From: Pogonophryne albipinna
Lineage: Eukaryota > Chordata > Actinopteri > Perciformes > Artedidraconidae
Length of the DNA stretch: 64,000 nucleotides
NCBI GenBank assembly: GCA_028583405.1
Contig: CM053258.1
Location: 1,432,824 to 1,496,823, forward strand
Direction of reading: 5' to 3'
Shown here in pieces: positions 51,536-62,724 of the stretch (its first letter is position 1; each line of letters begins with the position of its first letter). The notes below the pieces were generated by a model. It had not been told where the DNA came from. It was given only the letters and a program-made list of their open reading frames with translations, and made no database searches. A program made the translations under genes and the position numbers.

Positions 51536-52225
51536 CTTTTATAGAGAGGCGAAGTCCCTCCCCTTCCGGTGGACCTCCATTGCACCTTATTTCCGAAAAA
51601 GTATGTATTGAAGTCAATGGAGAGAGAAAGATTATCTTTCGATCCCGTTTGAATTGAGCCACGAATTACACAAATGATGTTTGTCCATTTAAAAGATAAT
51701 TTTGCAAGTCAAAAAATAAAAATGTGTCGTAAAACTGTGAAGTAACACTTTCTTTGTGTGAAACCGCTCAATGACCTACATCTCCCACCTCGCACCACAC
51801 ACCCAGACGGCCGTCACGTTGAAACATTTCACTCCTTTCTTTCAGAATGAGGCGGAAAGTATTAAAAGAGGTGAAAATCACTCCAAGTCTGGGCGTGTTG
51901 AGAGCTGTGCACACACACAAGGGGAGTTAGTCGGTTCCGTGAGAGCCAGCATGCGGGACCGGGACTCTGGGATTTGTAGTCTTTCTAGTTGCGTATTTTT
52001 CATAGTCTTTTATTTAAACAGTTTTACGACAAACTGTGACTTTTTTGACATGGAAATTATTTTTTAATATTGACAAACATCATGTGTAATTCATGGCACA
52101 ATTCAAACGGGATCGAGAGATAATCTTTCTCTCTCCATTGACTTCAATACACAATTTTTCCGAAATAAGGTCCCATGGAGGTCCACCGGAAAGGGAGGGA
52201 CTTCACCTCTCTATAAAAGACATGA
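51536..52225. repeat. foldback element with ~160-bp arms
   Basis: Left arm 51536-51695 (cttttatagagaggcgaagt, ccattgacttcaa inverted) and right arm 52062-52225 are reverse complements with few differences; the loop is about 365 bp. The arms would form a long hairpin. No coding capacity or clear target duplication. Confidence 0.85.
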
Positions 52226-52377
52226 AGAAGAGAATTTTGCAGAATAGGTGACCTTTAATTACATTTTTTTCACAATTAACTAATTCTACTTTTACTAAAA
52301 AAACAGATCTGAGTACTTGTTCCACCTCTGTGTCTCACCCAGAGTGGAAACGTTTAGTTGTATGTTTGGATCCACAT

Positions 52378-52565
52378 AAGGTCCAATAACAAAGACTTAC
52401 TCACAGACGTTAGTAAGACACTCAAAAAGCTCTTTATTGTTCTCATACTGCCTGTGCTGCAGCACCTCTTTTCACCCTCTGTCTGAAACCAGAGCCCAGT
52501 CTGCTCTGGTTAGCTGGCTGGCTGGCTGGCTCTGTTGTGATTGGTCAACCGCTTACAGATGTCAA
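52378..52565 (+). repeat. dispersed repeat, copy 2
   Basis: ggtccaataacaaagactta, ctctttattgttctcatact and gcctgtgctgcagcacctct match 60957-61007 plus 62733-62880. A ggctggctggct microsatellite has grown inside (52508-52530). Confidence 0.85.
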
Positions 52566-52940
52566 AGATGTCTTTGCAGACCAGTTACATGAATACAAAC
52601 CTATATAACAACAGGAGAGGGAAAACCCCAAAAAGCACAATAGGGTCTCTTTAATGTGTCTAAACTTTAGATATTACTTTTTTTTTAAAGTAATAGGTAA
52701 TGTGTAATATATTCCTTTTTTAGAGTAACGACCCCATCTCTGGTCGTTACCTATAGAAACAAAGTGTTTCCTGTCCTTTAAGTCGGATTCAAACCATTTT
52801 GAACTGTTTATCCGAAAGTCACACAAGGTCAGGAATAAGGAACCCCTTTTAGCAGATCTGCGTCAGACTCTGTATCCTTCTGTCAAGATGCTAACAAGTT
52901 TATTAATGTTTCTGATGGTCATCTGGTCGGCATCAGAGGG

Positions 52941-53024
52941 TCAAACCTGCAGAGCTCTGCTGCTGCTGTTAACCACTTCCTCACAGAAACGCTTCTTCAG
53001 TTCTCGGAAAAAGTAAAAATAAAT
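52941..53024 (-). CDS. possible last exon of an unidentified gene
   Basis: Acceptor ttgtatctctgcag precedes a 27-codon frame IYFYFFRELKKRFCEEVVNS...V ending TGA at 52941, with AATAAA about 36 nt further (near 52901). No upstream exon could be fixed. On the other strand a 42-codon frame starting MLTSLLMFLMVIWSASEGQ at 52888 looks like a signal peptide and overlaps it; at most one is likely real. Product unknown. Confidence 0.3.
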   Translation of the reverse strand: MYFYFFRELKKRFCEEVVNSSSRALQV

Positions 53025-53688
53025 CTGCAGAGATACAAAGAGGAACCAGCATATTGTTAACATGCATTACAACTAGCCATCTTTACATGCTCAACTTCCT
53101 CTGTTGTGTTGCTGATGAAGAAGGCCTGCAGTTACCGTCACTCTGAATAACCAAACACAAGAAATGCATCAAACACAAAAGTTAGACGTTACACTTTTTT
53201 ATAACAACCAAAGACAAGAGATTTAAAAGCAAATCTCTCATGAACTCCACAGCTATCAGAGGAGAGATGGATGAGGAAGTGACTTCTTATTTCTCACAGG
53301 ATATAGCGACAGCAGGAAACAAACAAAGTCGCTGAGAGGCTGAGGCCGGGCCTGTTTGATATTCTATGACACGCTAAAAAAGAGTACTTGCGGAGATCAA
53401 AACTCTGTTGAATTGTGATGTAGTTTAATGGAGAAAGCTCCGTGATCAGACGTAGACATTGTAATAATAATAATCAAAGCAATCATAAATCTTGCGGTCA
53501 ACAAAAAGTACAACGGCCCTGTGTCACCCTCTCTTCCACACACCGTGCATATCCATGTGACCAAGCCAGCCAATCAATAGTGATCAAACTGATATCTTAT
53601 ATTAAAACAAAACGCATTACTGTACACGTTTCATGGCTCCTACACAGGAAGCAGGTGCTGAGTTCTTGTTAAAGAAGCAGCAGGTTAG
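53025..53688. other. intergenic, nothing recognised
   Basis: Sequence between the candidate exon and the gypsy LTR. An antisense-like ctgcagttaccgtcactctg and A-rich tracts are present but no exon or repeat can be supported. Confidence 0.45.
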
Positions 53689-54106
53689 TGATACAATGGG
53701 CTCGTAAGAACTCAGATGCTCAATTCCGTTGCTTGGTAATATTCTTTATTGTAAAGAACCCAAAGCTATCAATAATGACTACTAGGCTCTACTAGGACTC
53801 TCCATAGAATCACTAGGTTCTACTAGGAAATGTAACATGGATCTCTGGCAAACAGGCATGGATATAACGACAACACAAGACGAACCAACACCAGACAAAG
53901 GGAGAGAAGGACTAAATATACACATTAGGTAATGGGGCACAGGTGGACACAATCAGGGGCGGGAACAACAATCAGTCTAGCAGGTGCCACACGGACAGGA
54001 AGTGCCGACACCTGGAGAGAGAGAGTAGAGTAATTAACATCATAAGACAGATAGACAAACACTAAAAACACAACAGCTAACAGGATACTAGCGCTAAAAC
54101 CTTACA
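53689..54106 (-). repeat. 3' LTR of the gypsy element
   Basis: 418 bp, almost identical to 58549-58966. Contains ttctttattgtaaagaa, whose reverse holds an AATAAA-like polyadenylation context. Confidence 0.96.
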
Positions 54107-54224
54107 GTACCCCCCCTTTTACTGAAGACTCCAGACGTCCCTGAAGCCTGAGACCGTAGTCTGTCAAAATCCGTGATTAGGGAATGTCGACAATGAAGCT
54201 GCCCGGGATCCAGAAATCTTTCCT

Positions 54225-55286
54225 CTAGTCGACCAGGAACTGTCTCCCTCTATCCCGCTTTCTTTGTGACAGTATGTTTTCCACTGTATAGACGATACCT
54301 CCGTCGATGACCCGGGGAGTTGGAGGTGGTGTGGAGGGGGGAACCAGTCTGCTCTCTAAAACTGGTTTCAGCTTGCTGACATGAAACGTGGGGTGGACCT
54401 TGAGGGACTTTGGGAGACATAAGCGAACAGCAACAGGATTAATAACTTTTGAAATGGGAAATGGACCAACGAACCGGGTAGCCAGTTTCCTGGAGGCGAC
54501 GTGAAGAGGAAGATCCTTGGTGGGCAACCACACTCGTTGACCGACCTTGTATCTAGGAGATGGACGTCGTTTTCGGTCGGCCAAACTCTTCATGCGGGTC
54601 GCACTTCTCTGCAGCATCTGGCGAACTCCCTTCCATACCCGGCGACAGCGGCGAACCAGAGCATGTGCTGATGGTACGATAACTTCCTGCTCGAGCTCCG
54701 GGAACAATGGAGGCTGGTATCCATGGACACATTGGAAAGGAGATATTCCGGTGGCTGATGTGGGTAAGGTATTGTGTGCATACTCAACCCAAATCAGATG
54801 TTTGCTCCAGGTGGTAGGTTTCTGGGACACCAGGCATCTCAAACAGGTCTCCATTTCCTGATTCATCCTCTCCGCTTGGCCGTTTGACTGGGGATGGTAT
54901 CCGGACGTCAGGCTCACAGTGGCTTGGATCAGGTGACAAAACTCCCTCCAGAAACGTGAAACGAATTGTGGGCCTCGGTCTGAAATGACATCGCTTGGGA
55001 AACCATGGATACGAAAAACATGGGACAACATGGCCTGTGCTGTTTCTCTGGCAGTAGGTAATTTGGACATGGGGATGAGATGTACCATCTTGGAAAAACT
55101 ATCAATGACTGTGAGTACTGTGGTGTAACCTGCCGAAGGTGGAAATCCTGTCACAAAATCCAACACAATGTGCGACCATGCATGGTCTGTTGGGAATGGG
55201 CAGAGGTTGGAGAAGACCTGCCGCAGCTTGACGAGACGTCTTGTTCCTAGCACACACAGGACATGCTGCCACATATTCTGCCACAT
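54225..55286 (-). pseudogene. gypsy integrase core, C-terminus and cut chromodomain
   Basis: Frame of 353 codons in which the integrase core is intact from [20 protein letters not shown] through DVISDRGPQFVSRFW and SLTSGYHPQSNGQAERMNQE, supplying the D, D and E catalytic residues. Then a GPY-type C-terminal module (RFVGPFPISKVINPVAVRLC) and the start of a chromodomain (VYTVENILSQRKRDRGRQFL), where TAG stops it. Codons for FWIPGSFIVD follow beyond the stop, so the chromodomain is damaged by a small deletion. It is separated from the upstream frame by a four-base duplication near 55190. Confidence 0.92.
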
Positions 55287-57732
55287 CCTTCCACATAGCA
55301 GGCCACCAGAATCTGTGTTTCACCATAAAAATGGTCCTCTTGGTTCCAGGATGGCAGGAAAGAACAGATGTATGGGCCCAATGAATCACCTGAGAACGAA
55401 GTGTCCCCGGAACAAACAGGCGATTCTGAGGACAACCTCTAGGGACAGGATTCTCCCCATTAGCCTGTTTTACCTTTAGTTCAATGGGCCAGGTCACACT
55501 CCCGATCACCCGGTCTGGCCGCAGAATGGGTTCCGGAGTCTTGGGAACTGGTTCAGGATCAAACATTCTGGAGAGAGCGTCCGGTTTTCCGTTCTGTGAA
55601 CCAGGTCGATAAGATAGCGTGAAGCTAAATCTGTTAAAGAATAAAGCCCACCTGGCTTGTCTGGAGTTCAAACGCTTTACCCTCCTGATGTACTGTAAGT
55701 TTTTGTGATCTGTCCAGACCAGGAAATCCTGCTCCGCTCCCTCCAACCAGTGCCGCCACTCCTCCAAAGCAATCTTCACAGCCAACAGTTCCCGATTTCC
55801 CACGTCGTAATTCCTTTCAGCAGAAGATAGCTTGCGGGAGAGATATGCACACGGATGAAGTTTGTTGTCCCCCGCTGACCTCTGGGACAGTATAGCTCCA
55901 ACGCCGTCGTTGGAGGCGTCTACTTCCACCACAAACTGTCGGTGGCGATCAGGTACAGTCAGGATGGGAGCTGTGGTGAACCTCCTCTTCAGTTCCAGGA
56001 AAGATTTCTCTGCCTGTGGGTTCCACACAAACAGAACATGGGGAGCGGTAAGGGCATGGAGAGGAGAGGCAATAGCACTGAAATTGCGTATGAACCGTCT
56101 GTAAAAGTTAGCAAACCCCAAGAATTGCTGAACTTTCTTTCTGGAGTTTGGCGTTGGCCAATTAGCCACGTCACTGACCTTAGCTGGGTCCATTTCCACC
56201 TTGTTAGGGGAAATCACAAAGCCCAACAATGCCACAGCGTTCACATGAAACTCACATTTTTCGGCTTTCACAAACAAATGGTTAGCCAGGAGTCTCACAA
56301 GGTGAACATGGTGAACATGAGTATTCTCATCTGGAGAAAAGATGAGAATATCATCGAGATACACAAAGCAGAAAACATTCAGGAAATCTCTTAACACATC
56401 ATTAATGAGAGCTTGGAAAACAGCAGGTGCATTACAAAGTCCAAAAGGCATCACCAAATATTCGTAATGTCCCGTAGGTGTATTGAAACCTGTTTTCCAC
56501 TCATCCCCCTCCCGGATGCGCACAAGGTGATAAGCATTCCTTAAGTCAAGATTGGTGAATATCTTAGCTCCCTGTAACAGTTCGAATGCCGTAGAGATGA
56601 GTGGAAGGGGATATCTGTTCTTAACTGTGATCTGATTTAGCGGACTGTAATCAATACAGGGCCTCAATGTCCCGTCCTTTTTCCCCACTAAAAAGAAACC
56701 TGCCGCTGCTGGGGATGAAGATGTCCGAATCAAACCAGCTTTGAGTGAAGAATCGATATATTCCTTCATGGCCTCCCTTTCTGTCCCAGAAAGAGAGTAA
56801 AACTGTCCCTTGGGAATAGTAGAGCCCGACAGAAGGTCTATGGGACAATCGTACGGTCTATGGGGAGGCAATGAAGCAGCTCGTGTTTTATTAAACACCT
56901 CCTTGATGTCTAAATAACACACAGGAACTTTAGACAAGTCAGGAAAGTCAGAAGGTTTAGAAAAAGTGTCACTGTTATTCCTTGACCCCTGCTTAAAGTT
57001 ACTAGATCTGTGCAATCTACTCAACCCTGTTTTACTGGTTAAACATGAACAAGAGCACTCAACCCCCCACCCTTTAACCCTTCCTGTCTGCCAGTCAACG
57101 TGAGGGTTGTGTTTAACAAGCCAAGGGTACCCCAAAATGAGAGGATGTTGAGCAGAGTTAAATAAATGAAAACTAATTTGCTCACGATGTTCCTGATCTA
57201 TGACTAATACCATGGGCTCAGTGCGATGAGTAATAGTACATAAAAGGCGGCCGTCCAAAGCACTAGCCTCTAAGGGCTGATCTAAAAGAACAACCTTTAA
57301 GTTTAAACTTTTAGCCAGCTCCCAGTCTAACAAGCTCTCATCAGCCCCAGAATCGACTAATGCATCCTGAGTCAAAGTATTATCACCCAGTTTGATTTGT
57401 ACCTGCATTAATTTTCTGACTGGAGAGTCGAAGGAAGTCACTCGGCTCACCAGCGTCTTCCTTCCCGCTGATGAGCCTGATCTTTTGCCGAACAGGCTGC
57501 CGAAACATGACCCTGCTGACCGCAGTAGAAGCATCGCCGCTCCCGTAGACGGCGCTGACGCTCCTCCGGAGTGAGTCTGGCTCTTCCGAGCTGCATCTGT
57601 TCCTCCGCGGCTATAGGGGGCGCTGATCGCTCTGGAGATGAAGTCTGGGAATTCCTCTGCCAAGCGTAGTATTCCCTCGGTAATTCCCGTCTGAAAGGTG
57701 GAGTGGATACTGTATTCCTTCCTTTTTCCCAC
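55102..57732 (-). pseudogene. gypsy pol: protease, reverse transcriptase, RNase H, integrase start
   Basis: 876-codon open frame. Protease [17 protein letters not shown]; reverse transcriptase [16 protein letters not shown] and [13 protein letters not shown] with the catalytic DD intact; RNase [21 protein letters not shown]; integrase zinc-binding region [20 protein letters not shown] ... CPVCARNK. It is in the -1 frame relative to gag and overlaps it at 57447-57732, which suggests gag-pol frameshifting. The frame leaves the integrase core at a four-base duplication near 55190, after IPNRP. Confidence 0.95.
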
Positions 57733-58528
57733 TCCCTATCAGCTAGACGTTGATCAACCCGGATAGCCATGGCGATGAGCGAGTCCACATCTTCAGGCAG
57801 CTGTAATGAAGCCAACTGATCCTTTATGGGATCCGCTAACCCATGCAGGAAAGCATCAAAGAGAGCCGCTGAGTTCCACCCACTCTCCGCTGCCAAAGTA
57901 CGGAAATCAATTGCGTAATCCGCCACTCTCCTCTGCCGCTGCTTAATGTTCACCAGGGCTCTCGCTGACTCTCTCCCGGGTGATGTCTGATCAAAAATCT
58001 TGCTCATGGTATCCAAGAACAGTCTTAATGACTGACAAACAGGCGAGTCCCGGGACCACTCCACTGTTGCCCAGGCTTCCGCTCTACCCGTCAGATGAGA
58101 CACAATAAAAGCTACCTTAGCTTGATCGGTGGGAAATGCTGCGGGCTGGTGTTTGAAGTGGAGATCGCACTGCACCAGGAAGGGACGACAGTTTCCAGAT
58201 TCTCCGGAGAATTTCTCTGGCGAAGCGAGGCGGATCGTAGGCGAATGCATGGGTACTTGAACGGGGATATCAGCAGACCGACCCCCGCTGGACCGGAAAA
58301 CTCTGCCGCAGGAACACCAGGATTTGCCACGAGGTGAGTGAGTATGTCACGCATCTTCTCTGCCAGTAGGTTTATTTCCGTTGACACAGTAGCTTGAAAG
58401 TTGTCTTGACGAGCATTTAAACCCTGGACCCCTTGGTTAATTGCTGACAGCTGTCCCTCATGTTGGTGAAGGAGTGTACCCTGCGCCTGCAGGGCCGTTC
58501 TTAGCGTTGTAGAATCGGCTGAGTCCAT
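57447..58528 (-). pseudogene. gypsy gag with one frame break
   Basis: Starts ATG 58528 (MDSADSTTLRTALQAQGTLL), just inside the 5' LTR. The first frame runs to about 58270; the rest (SPEKFSGESGNCRPFL, FRTLAAESGWNSAALFDAFL) is in the frame ending at 57447. The break lies at a run of G (ccccc on the plus strand near 58285). The zinc knuckle [14 protein letters not shown] is intact. Gag would form the particle and bind RNA. Confidence 0.92.
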
Positions 58529-58548
58529 CTTGTTTGGTTGGTTGGTTC

Positions 58549-58966
58549 TGATACGATGGGCTCGTAAGAACTCAGATGCTTAATTCCGTTGCTTGGTAAT
58601 ATTCTTTATTGTAAAGAAACCAAAGCTATCAATAATGACTACTAGGCTCTACTAGGACTCTCCATAGAATCACTAGGTTCTACTAGGAAATGTAACATGG
58701 ATCTCTGGCAAACAGGCATGGATATAACGACAACACAAGACGAACCAACACCAGACAAAGGGAGAGAAGGACTAAATATACACATTAGGTAATGGGGCAC
58801 AGGTGGACACAATCAGGGGCGGGAACAACAATCAGTCTAGCAGGTGCCACACGGACAGGAAGTGCCGACACCTGGAGAGAGAGAGTAGAGTAATTAATAT
58901 CATAAGACAAATAGACAAACACTAAAAACACAACAGCTAACAGGATACTAGCGCTAAAACCTTACA
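58549..58966 (-). repeat. 5' LTR of the gypsy element
   Basis: 418 bp, near-identical partner of 53689-54106. It faces leftward, so its promoter would drive gag on the minus strand, away from the Ig-like gene. Confidence 0.96.
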
Positions 58967-59013
58967 GTTAGAGACTCTGACAGTCGAGAGCCAGAGACCG
59001 AGAGAGAAGCACA

Positions 59014-59510
59014 ATGTCTGAATTCAGAAGGATCATGATGTCTTCATTCCTGATGCTGCTGCTCCACTTTCCAGGTGAGGACGGAGAGAACACTTTAAAT
59101 AAAACAGCTCTAATATCACTAACGGTACTTTACTACGTACTGTTCCTTTAACTGAGAATGATGAGTTGTGTTTGTAACGTGGTGACTTTAGTGAACTCTT
59201 GGAAACCAAACTCTCACAGAGATACATTTTCAAACTTCTGTAGCTGCAGGTGTGAAAGGTCACTTCCGCATTCTTAGAGCTGGAGATGAAGTCACTTTGC
59301 CTTTTGACAATGTGCTCCATGATCAGGATGAGTGTGAGAGTGCTACCTGGACCTTCAGTGATTTAAGCAGCTCAGTGATGCTGTTTGAAGACGGGCAGAT
59401 TCACAAAGAAGCCAAAGCTAAACCAGACTGACTGTTCTCTGGTTATAAAGAAGGTCACAGAGTAGGATGCTGGTCTTTACACCGAACATAAGCATGAATC
59501 GAATAGAACA
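59014..59510 (+). pseudogene. Ig V-set domain gene, broken
   Basis: Exon 1 from ATG 59014 encodes MSEFRRIMMSSFLMLLLHFP, a signal peptide, with donor gtgagg at 59075. The next exon starts after ctgcag at 59250: VKGHFRILRAGDEVTLPFDN, then CESATWTFSDLSSSVMLFED, typical of fish Ig V-set receptors. A TGA follows KAKPD at about 59430; beyond it the frame shifts to CSLVIKKVTE, a second stop (TAG), and DAGLYT. The first Ig cysteine (usually before E/D-N) is replaced by Phe in LPFDN. Two stops, a small deletion and the lost cysteine argue for a pseudogene. It belongs to a large immune-receptor family; the exact member is not recognisable. Confidence 0.7.
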
Positions 59511-60060
59511 TTTAGCAGGACTCGACGTGGACCTAAGGATTTGTCTAGAAGCTGATGAAGTGTTCTCTCTTCTCCATTATCCCTCTACGAATTAACCTCC
59601 TCCGCTCAGTGTCAGACGGTCTGAGGTGTCAGAGAGTTTCTGTTTGAACCCCAGCAGAACATGCAGGTTTTATTTCAGACTCTGTGGGTCTAAACATTTA
59701 CAAACCCTCCATGTTCAGTGCGAGCAGGACGTTTCTAATGTCTGGGTTTAAGTTACTCTTTAACTCAGTGACTTGAAAGTGACCCTGGAATCTGACATGC
59801 ACAATGGAAATCAACTCTGGCATGACCAAAGTGACTCAGACTTTACCTTTTGACCTCAAGGGCCAAATATGAGCATGAATCGGATAGAAAACTTTGTAGG
59901 ACTCGACTTGGACTTAAAGACTTGTCTAGAAGCTGATGAAGTTTTCTCTCTTCCTCATTATCTCTGCAATCATCCTCCGAGTTTATTTTCTAACCCCGGC
60001 AGAACATGCAGGTTTTATTTCAGACTCTGATGGTCTGGTTTGTTTCTTTAACTCAGAACA
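59488..60060. repeat. ~380-bp tandem duplication after the Ig exon
   Basis: gcatgaatcgaatagaacat ... cttgtctagaagctgatgaag at 59492 onward recurs from 59872, and gcagaacatgcaggttttat at 59653 recurs at 60000. Copies are diverged by small indels. Confidence 0.8.
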
Positions 60061-60169
60061 ATCATGTCTCTGAAGTGTTTGGCTCCAATCACCAAACAGG
60101 TCATTGCAGCATTACCCATAACCCCCTCTGTTTCAGCCCTGTTTCCAAAGTGCTGATTCTCTGTCTGTT

Positions 60170-60395
60170 ACTTTAGATGAAAATAAGGAGCCCCTCCCCA
60201 CGCCCCTCTGAGAGACATTTGGTTACAAAGAACTCAATGGTGCTCTAGGAGGAGATTCAGGTGATAAGGGGGGGGGGGGTTTACCTTGTTGCTGATTGGC
60301 TAATGGTTACACAAGCCAAAACATCGTTATGACATCACAAAGTGGCCAAAATCTGATCAGCTCATTTTCAGACAGGTTTTTATAGAAATTGTTTT
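60170..60395. repeat. dispersed fish repeat
   Basis: gctgattggctaatggttac, atcgttatgacatcacaaag and tggccaaaatctgatcagct form a combination common in fish intergenic DNA. A run of 11 or so G lies at about 60272. No coding sequence. Confidence 0.5.
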
Positions 60396-60404
60396 TACCC
60401 TATC

Positions 60405-60512
60405 GATCTATCTCTCTATCTATCTATCCATCCATCTATCTCTCTATCTATCTATCCATCCATCTATCTCTCGATCTATCTATCCATCCATCTATCTCTC
60501 TCTCTCTATCTA
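60405..60512. repeat. (ATCT)n / (ATCC)n microsatellite
   Basis: Mixed atct, ctct and atcc tetranucleotides in a ~44-bp higher-order pattern (ctatctctctatctatctat then ccatccat). It abuts the cut end of the LINE fragment. Confidence 0.95.
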
Positions 60513-60515
60513 GCC

Positions 60516-60860
60516 TCCAAGCTGCAGCGCCAAGTCAGGAATCGATCCACACAGCCAGCTCTCAGTGAAGCACAAAACACAAGATGAAGAAAAGTCTCTG
60601 TTTCTACTAACCAGTAGCTGAAGCTCGTCCAGTTCATTGCTTATGGAACGTTGGAGAGAAATATTCCGGGTAGCAGCATGCGAATTCCGCGGCTCCAGAG
60701 CGACCAGTGTCCCGGCCCGTTTGCCTCTCCTGTGGCGTTTGAGTGCTCGGATGCAGGTAAAGCTACCTTTTACGAGAATGTCCAGTAATTCCACGGAAGA
60801 ACAGAGAAAAGTGGGGAAGTAATCCGCTGAAGTTGTTTCTCTAATGCTTAGGAGCTCTTC
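60516..60860 (-). mobile_element. LINE fragment, start of the endonuclease
   Basis: The minus strand reads RHRRGKRAGTLVAL, then SNELDELQLLVSRNRDFSSS and CVLCFTESWLCGSIPDLALQ, the conserved beginning of APE-type endonucleases of fish non-LTR elements (E in FTE intact). It ends abruptly at the ATCT microsatellite; no reverse transcriptase is present. Confidence 0.75.
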
Positions 60861-61007
60861 CCTGGTGAAAGAGTTCAGTGTACAGACTGAATTAACGCAC
60901 AAGACAAAACAGAGCGCTCCAAAACATTGAAGCGGCGAATCCGCGGCGCCATCTTTGTAAGGCCCAATAACAAAGACGTACTCACAGACGTTTGTAAGAC
61001 ACTCCAT

Positions 61008-62724
61008 CATGGGCGTAGGAAGCATCCTGAATGTGGGGGGGACATTTTTAACGGGGGGTGTGGGGGTCGCCTTTCCTGTATTCTGGTGCATTTTATCAGG
61101 TGGTTTGATACTTTTATGTGGCTATACTAGCATGAGGAAAATGATGGGTACATTTTGTAATTTCAACCAGTAGTAAAGAAAGGAAACATATTTGATTATT
61201 AATTCAGAGCCGTCTTTGAATTAATAAAAAGCAGTTTAAATGCCAATTTTTTGTACATTTATATACAAAAATAACAATATTGTGCATTGAGAGATATTGT
61301 TGTGGAGAGTCATTTATATATAAATCACAAAATACATTTGTGAATCCTTCTGTGAGCATTTATTAATATTGAGACTGATCTGACTCCATACAGATGTTAA
61401 GTTCACCTTGGAATGGTATCATTGACTTAAATGTTGCTCTTCTGTCTATATTGCTCACATGATGCCCCTTGACTGAAATGCTTCCTGTTCAATATCCCCA
61501 CTGATTTCCTTAACATTCTGGGATGAGAGTCCACATCACAATTTACTCTAAACTGTCATTTCCCTTTCATCACTCACCTCAGCAACGGACCTCACTCCAC
61601 TGTCCCTGTGTTCTGCCTCTGACTCACTCTCAAGCGCCTAGATGTCAAGAGAGGTGGTGAAGTGATCACTATTTATTGAGCAGTATACTCTTTCACATTG
61701 AATCATAACAAGTCATACTGAATGTAAATACAACTGACTCTAAAGTAAGTCCCAGTCTGTGACATTGGACATTTTGAAGACTCAAAGTCCCAAGCAGTAG
61801 GTAGAATATTATCTATGTAATGTGCACAGAAAATAAACAGTTAACTGAATACTGGGATGGAAATGGCCTATAAGCACTCAGTAAAACATAAACACCCACA
61901 AAAAGCTTCTGAATGATAAGAAGTATAATTAAAACATAATGCACATTACCATTTTGAGAGAGAGTACCTAAGAACTCAGAAAATAATCTCTTATCGAACT
62001 GAGGCTCCAGTAAAACACACTGACTGCGTCTCTACATGGACATCATGTTGTTTACATGAGCACAGAGAGATCGGGTTATTCATGTTCCCTGTTTACATGA
62101 TAAATACTAGTAACCTGGCATTTCGATGCCTTTTCTCATCTAAACTATTCAGTATTTGTATCTCTCTATCATGACATAAAGACGAAACTCCTCTCCAGAA
62201 GTGAGACGCCGCCGCCGCCGCCATCACCGTTATCTGATTAACTGCTGCCAGCTGAAGACTTACTTTCCTCTTCTTTGAAAAAAATGTCGTTATGTCCATG
62301 TTGTCTGGGGGAGAAAACATATCAAACCAAGAGATCGTCAGCTTTGATTTTCGCTGTATTAACCATTTCCTGAACATTTGGTGTGTGTGCCTTACCTCCG
62401 CTACCGGCATCGCTTCATACAACAGATCTGAGCTCTCCACCTATGACAACAGTCCTTGAACATGCGCGCGCTATGGGAGAAACTGCCTTGGTACAAAGTA
62501 GCAGTGAAAACATGGTACGGAGTTTCATTGATTTGGGCATTCTCTCAATAAGCAAGTGGAATGGATTTGATATGAAGCACTGACACAGCGCTCTACAAAG
62601 TGCGGCGAGTGGATAGACCGATTCACGGACTTTCCGCATAGTAAAAGTGGGGGGGTCTAAACGAATCATTTGAAAAAGTGGGGGGGACTTGTCCCACCCT
62701 CATATAATGGCTGCGACGCCCATG
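61008..62724 (-). mobile_element. hAT element, 1717 bp, perfect target duplication
   Basis: Ends catgggcgtaggaagc and, inverted, catgggcgtcgcagcc, with identical 8-bp duplications cactccat (61000-61007, 62725-62732). G-rich subterminal runs (gtggggggg) lie near both ends. Holds one transposase start exon (62264-62299) but no catalytic domain: a deletion derivative. Confidence 0.93.
62264..62299 (-). pseudogene. hAT transposase first exon remnant
   Basis: ATG at 62299 encodes MDITTFFSKKRK followed at once by the donor gtaagt. This short basic start is typical of hAT transposases and parallels MDIRKWLKQP at 8091. No downstream exon remains. Confidence 0.6.

Larger units (their letters stand above)
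53689..58966 (-). mobile_element. Ty3/gypsy retrotransposon, full length, young
   Basis: Two 418-bp LTRs (53689-54106, 58549-58966) differ at about five positions. Both start tgatac and end ccttaca on the plus strand (TG...CA when read as the element), and the element is flanked by GTTAG (53684-53688, 58967-58971). A purine tract (aaaagggggggtac on the minus strand) adjoins the 3' LTR. Coding order on the minus strand is gag, protease, reverse transcriptase, RNase H, integrase, partial chromodomain, as in vertebrate chromovirus-type gypsy elements. Three coding breaks suggest this copy is dead, though recent. It sits 43 bp upstream of the Ig-like pseudogene. Confidence 0.97.

Noticed and set aside
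58530..58548. A classical tRNA primer-binding site next to the 5' LTR of the gypsy element
   Set aside because: The bases after the LTR (gaaccaaccaaccaaac on the minus strand) do not start with TGG, so the priming tRNA cannot be named.
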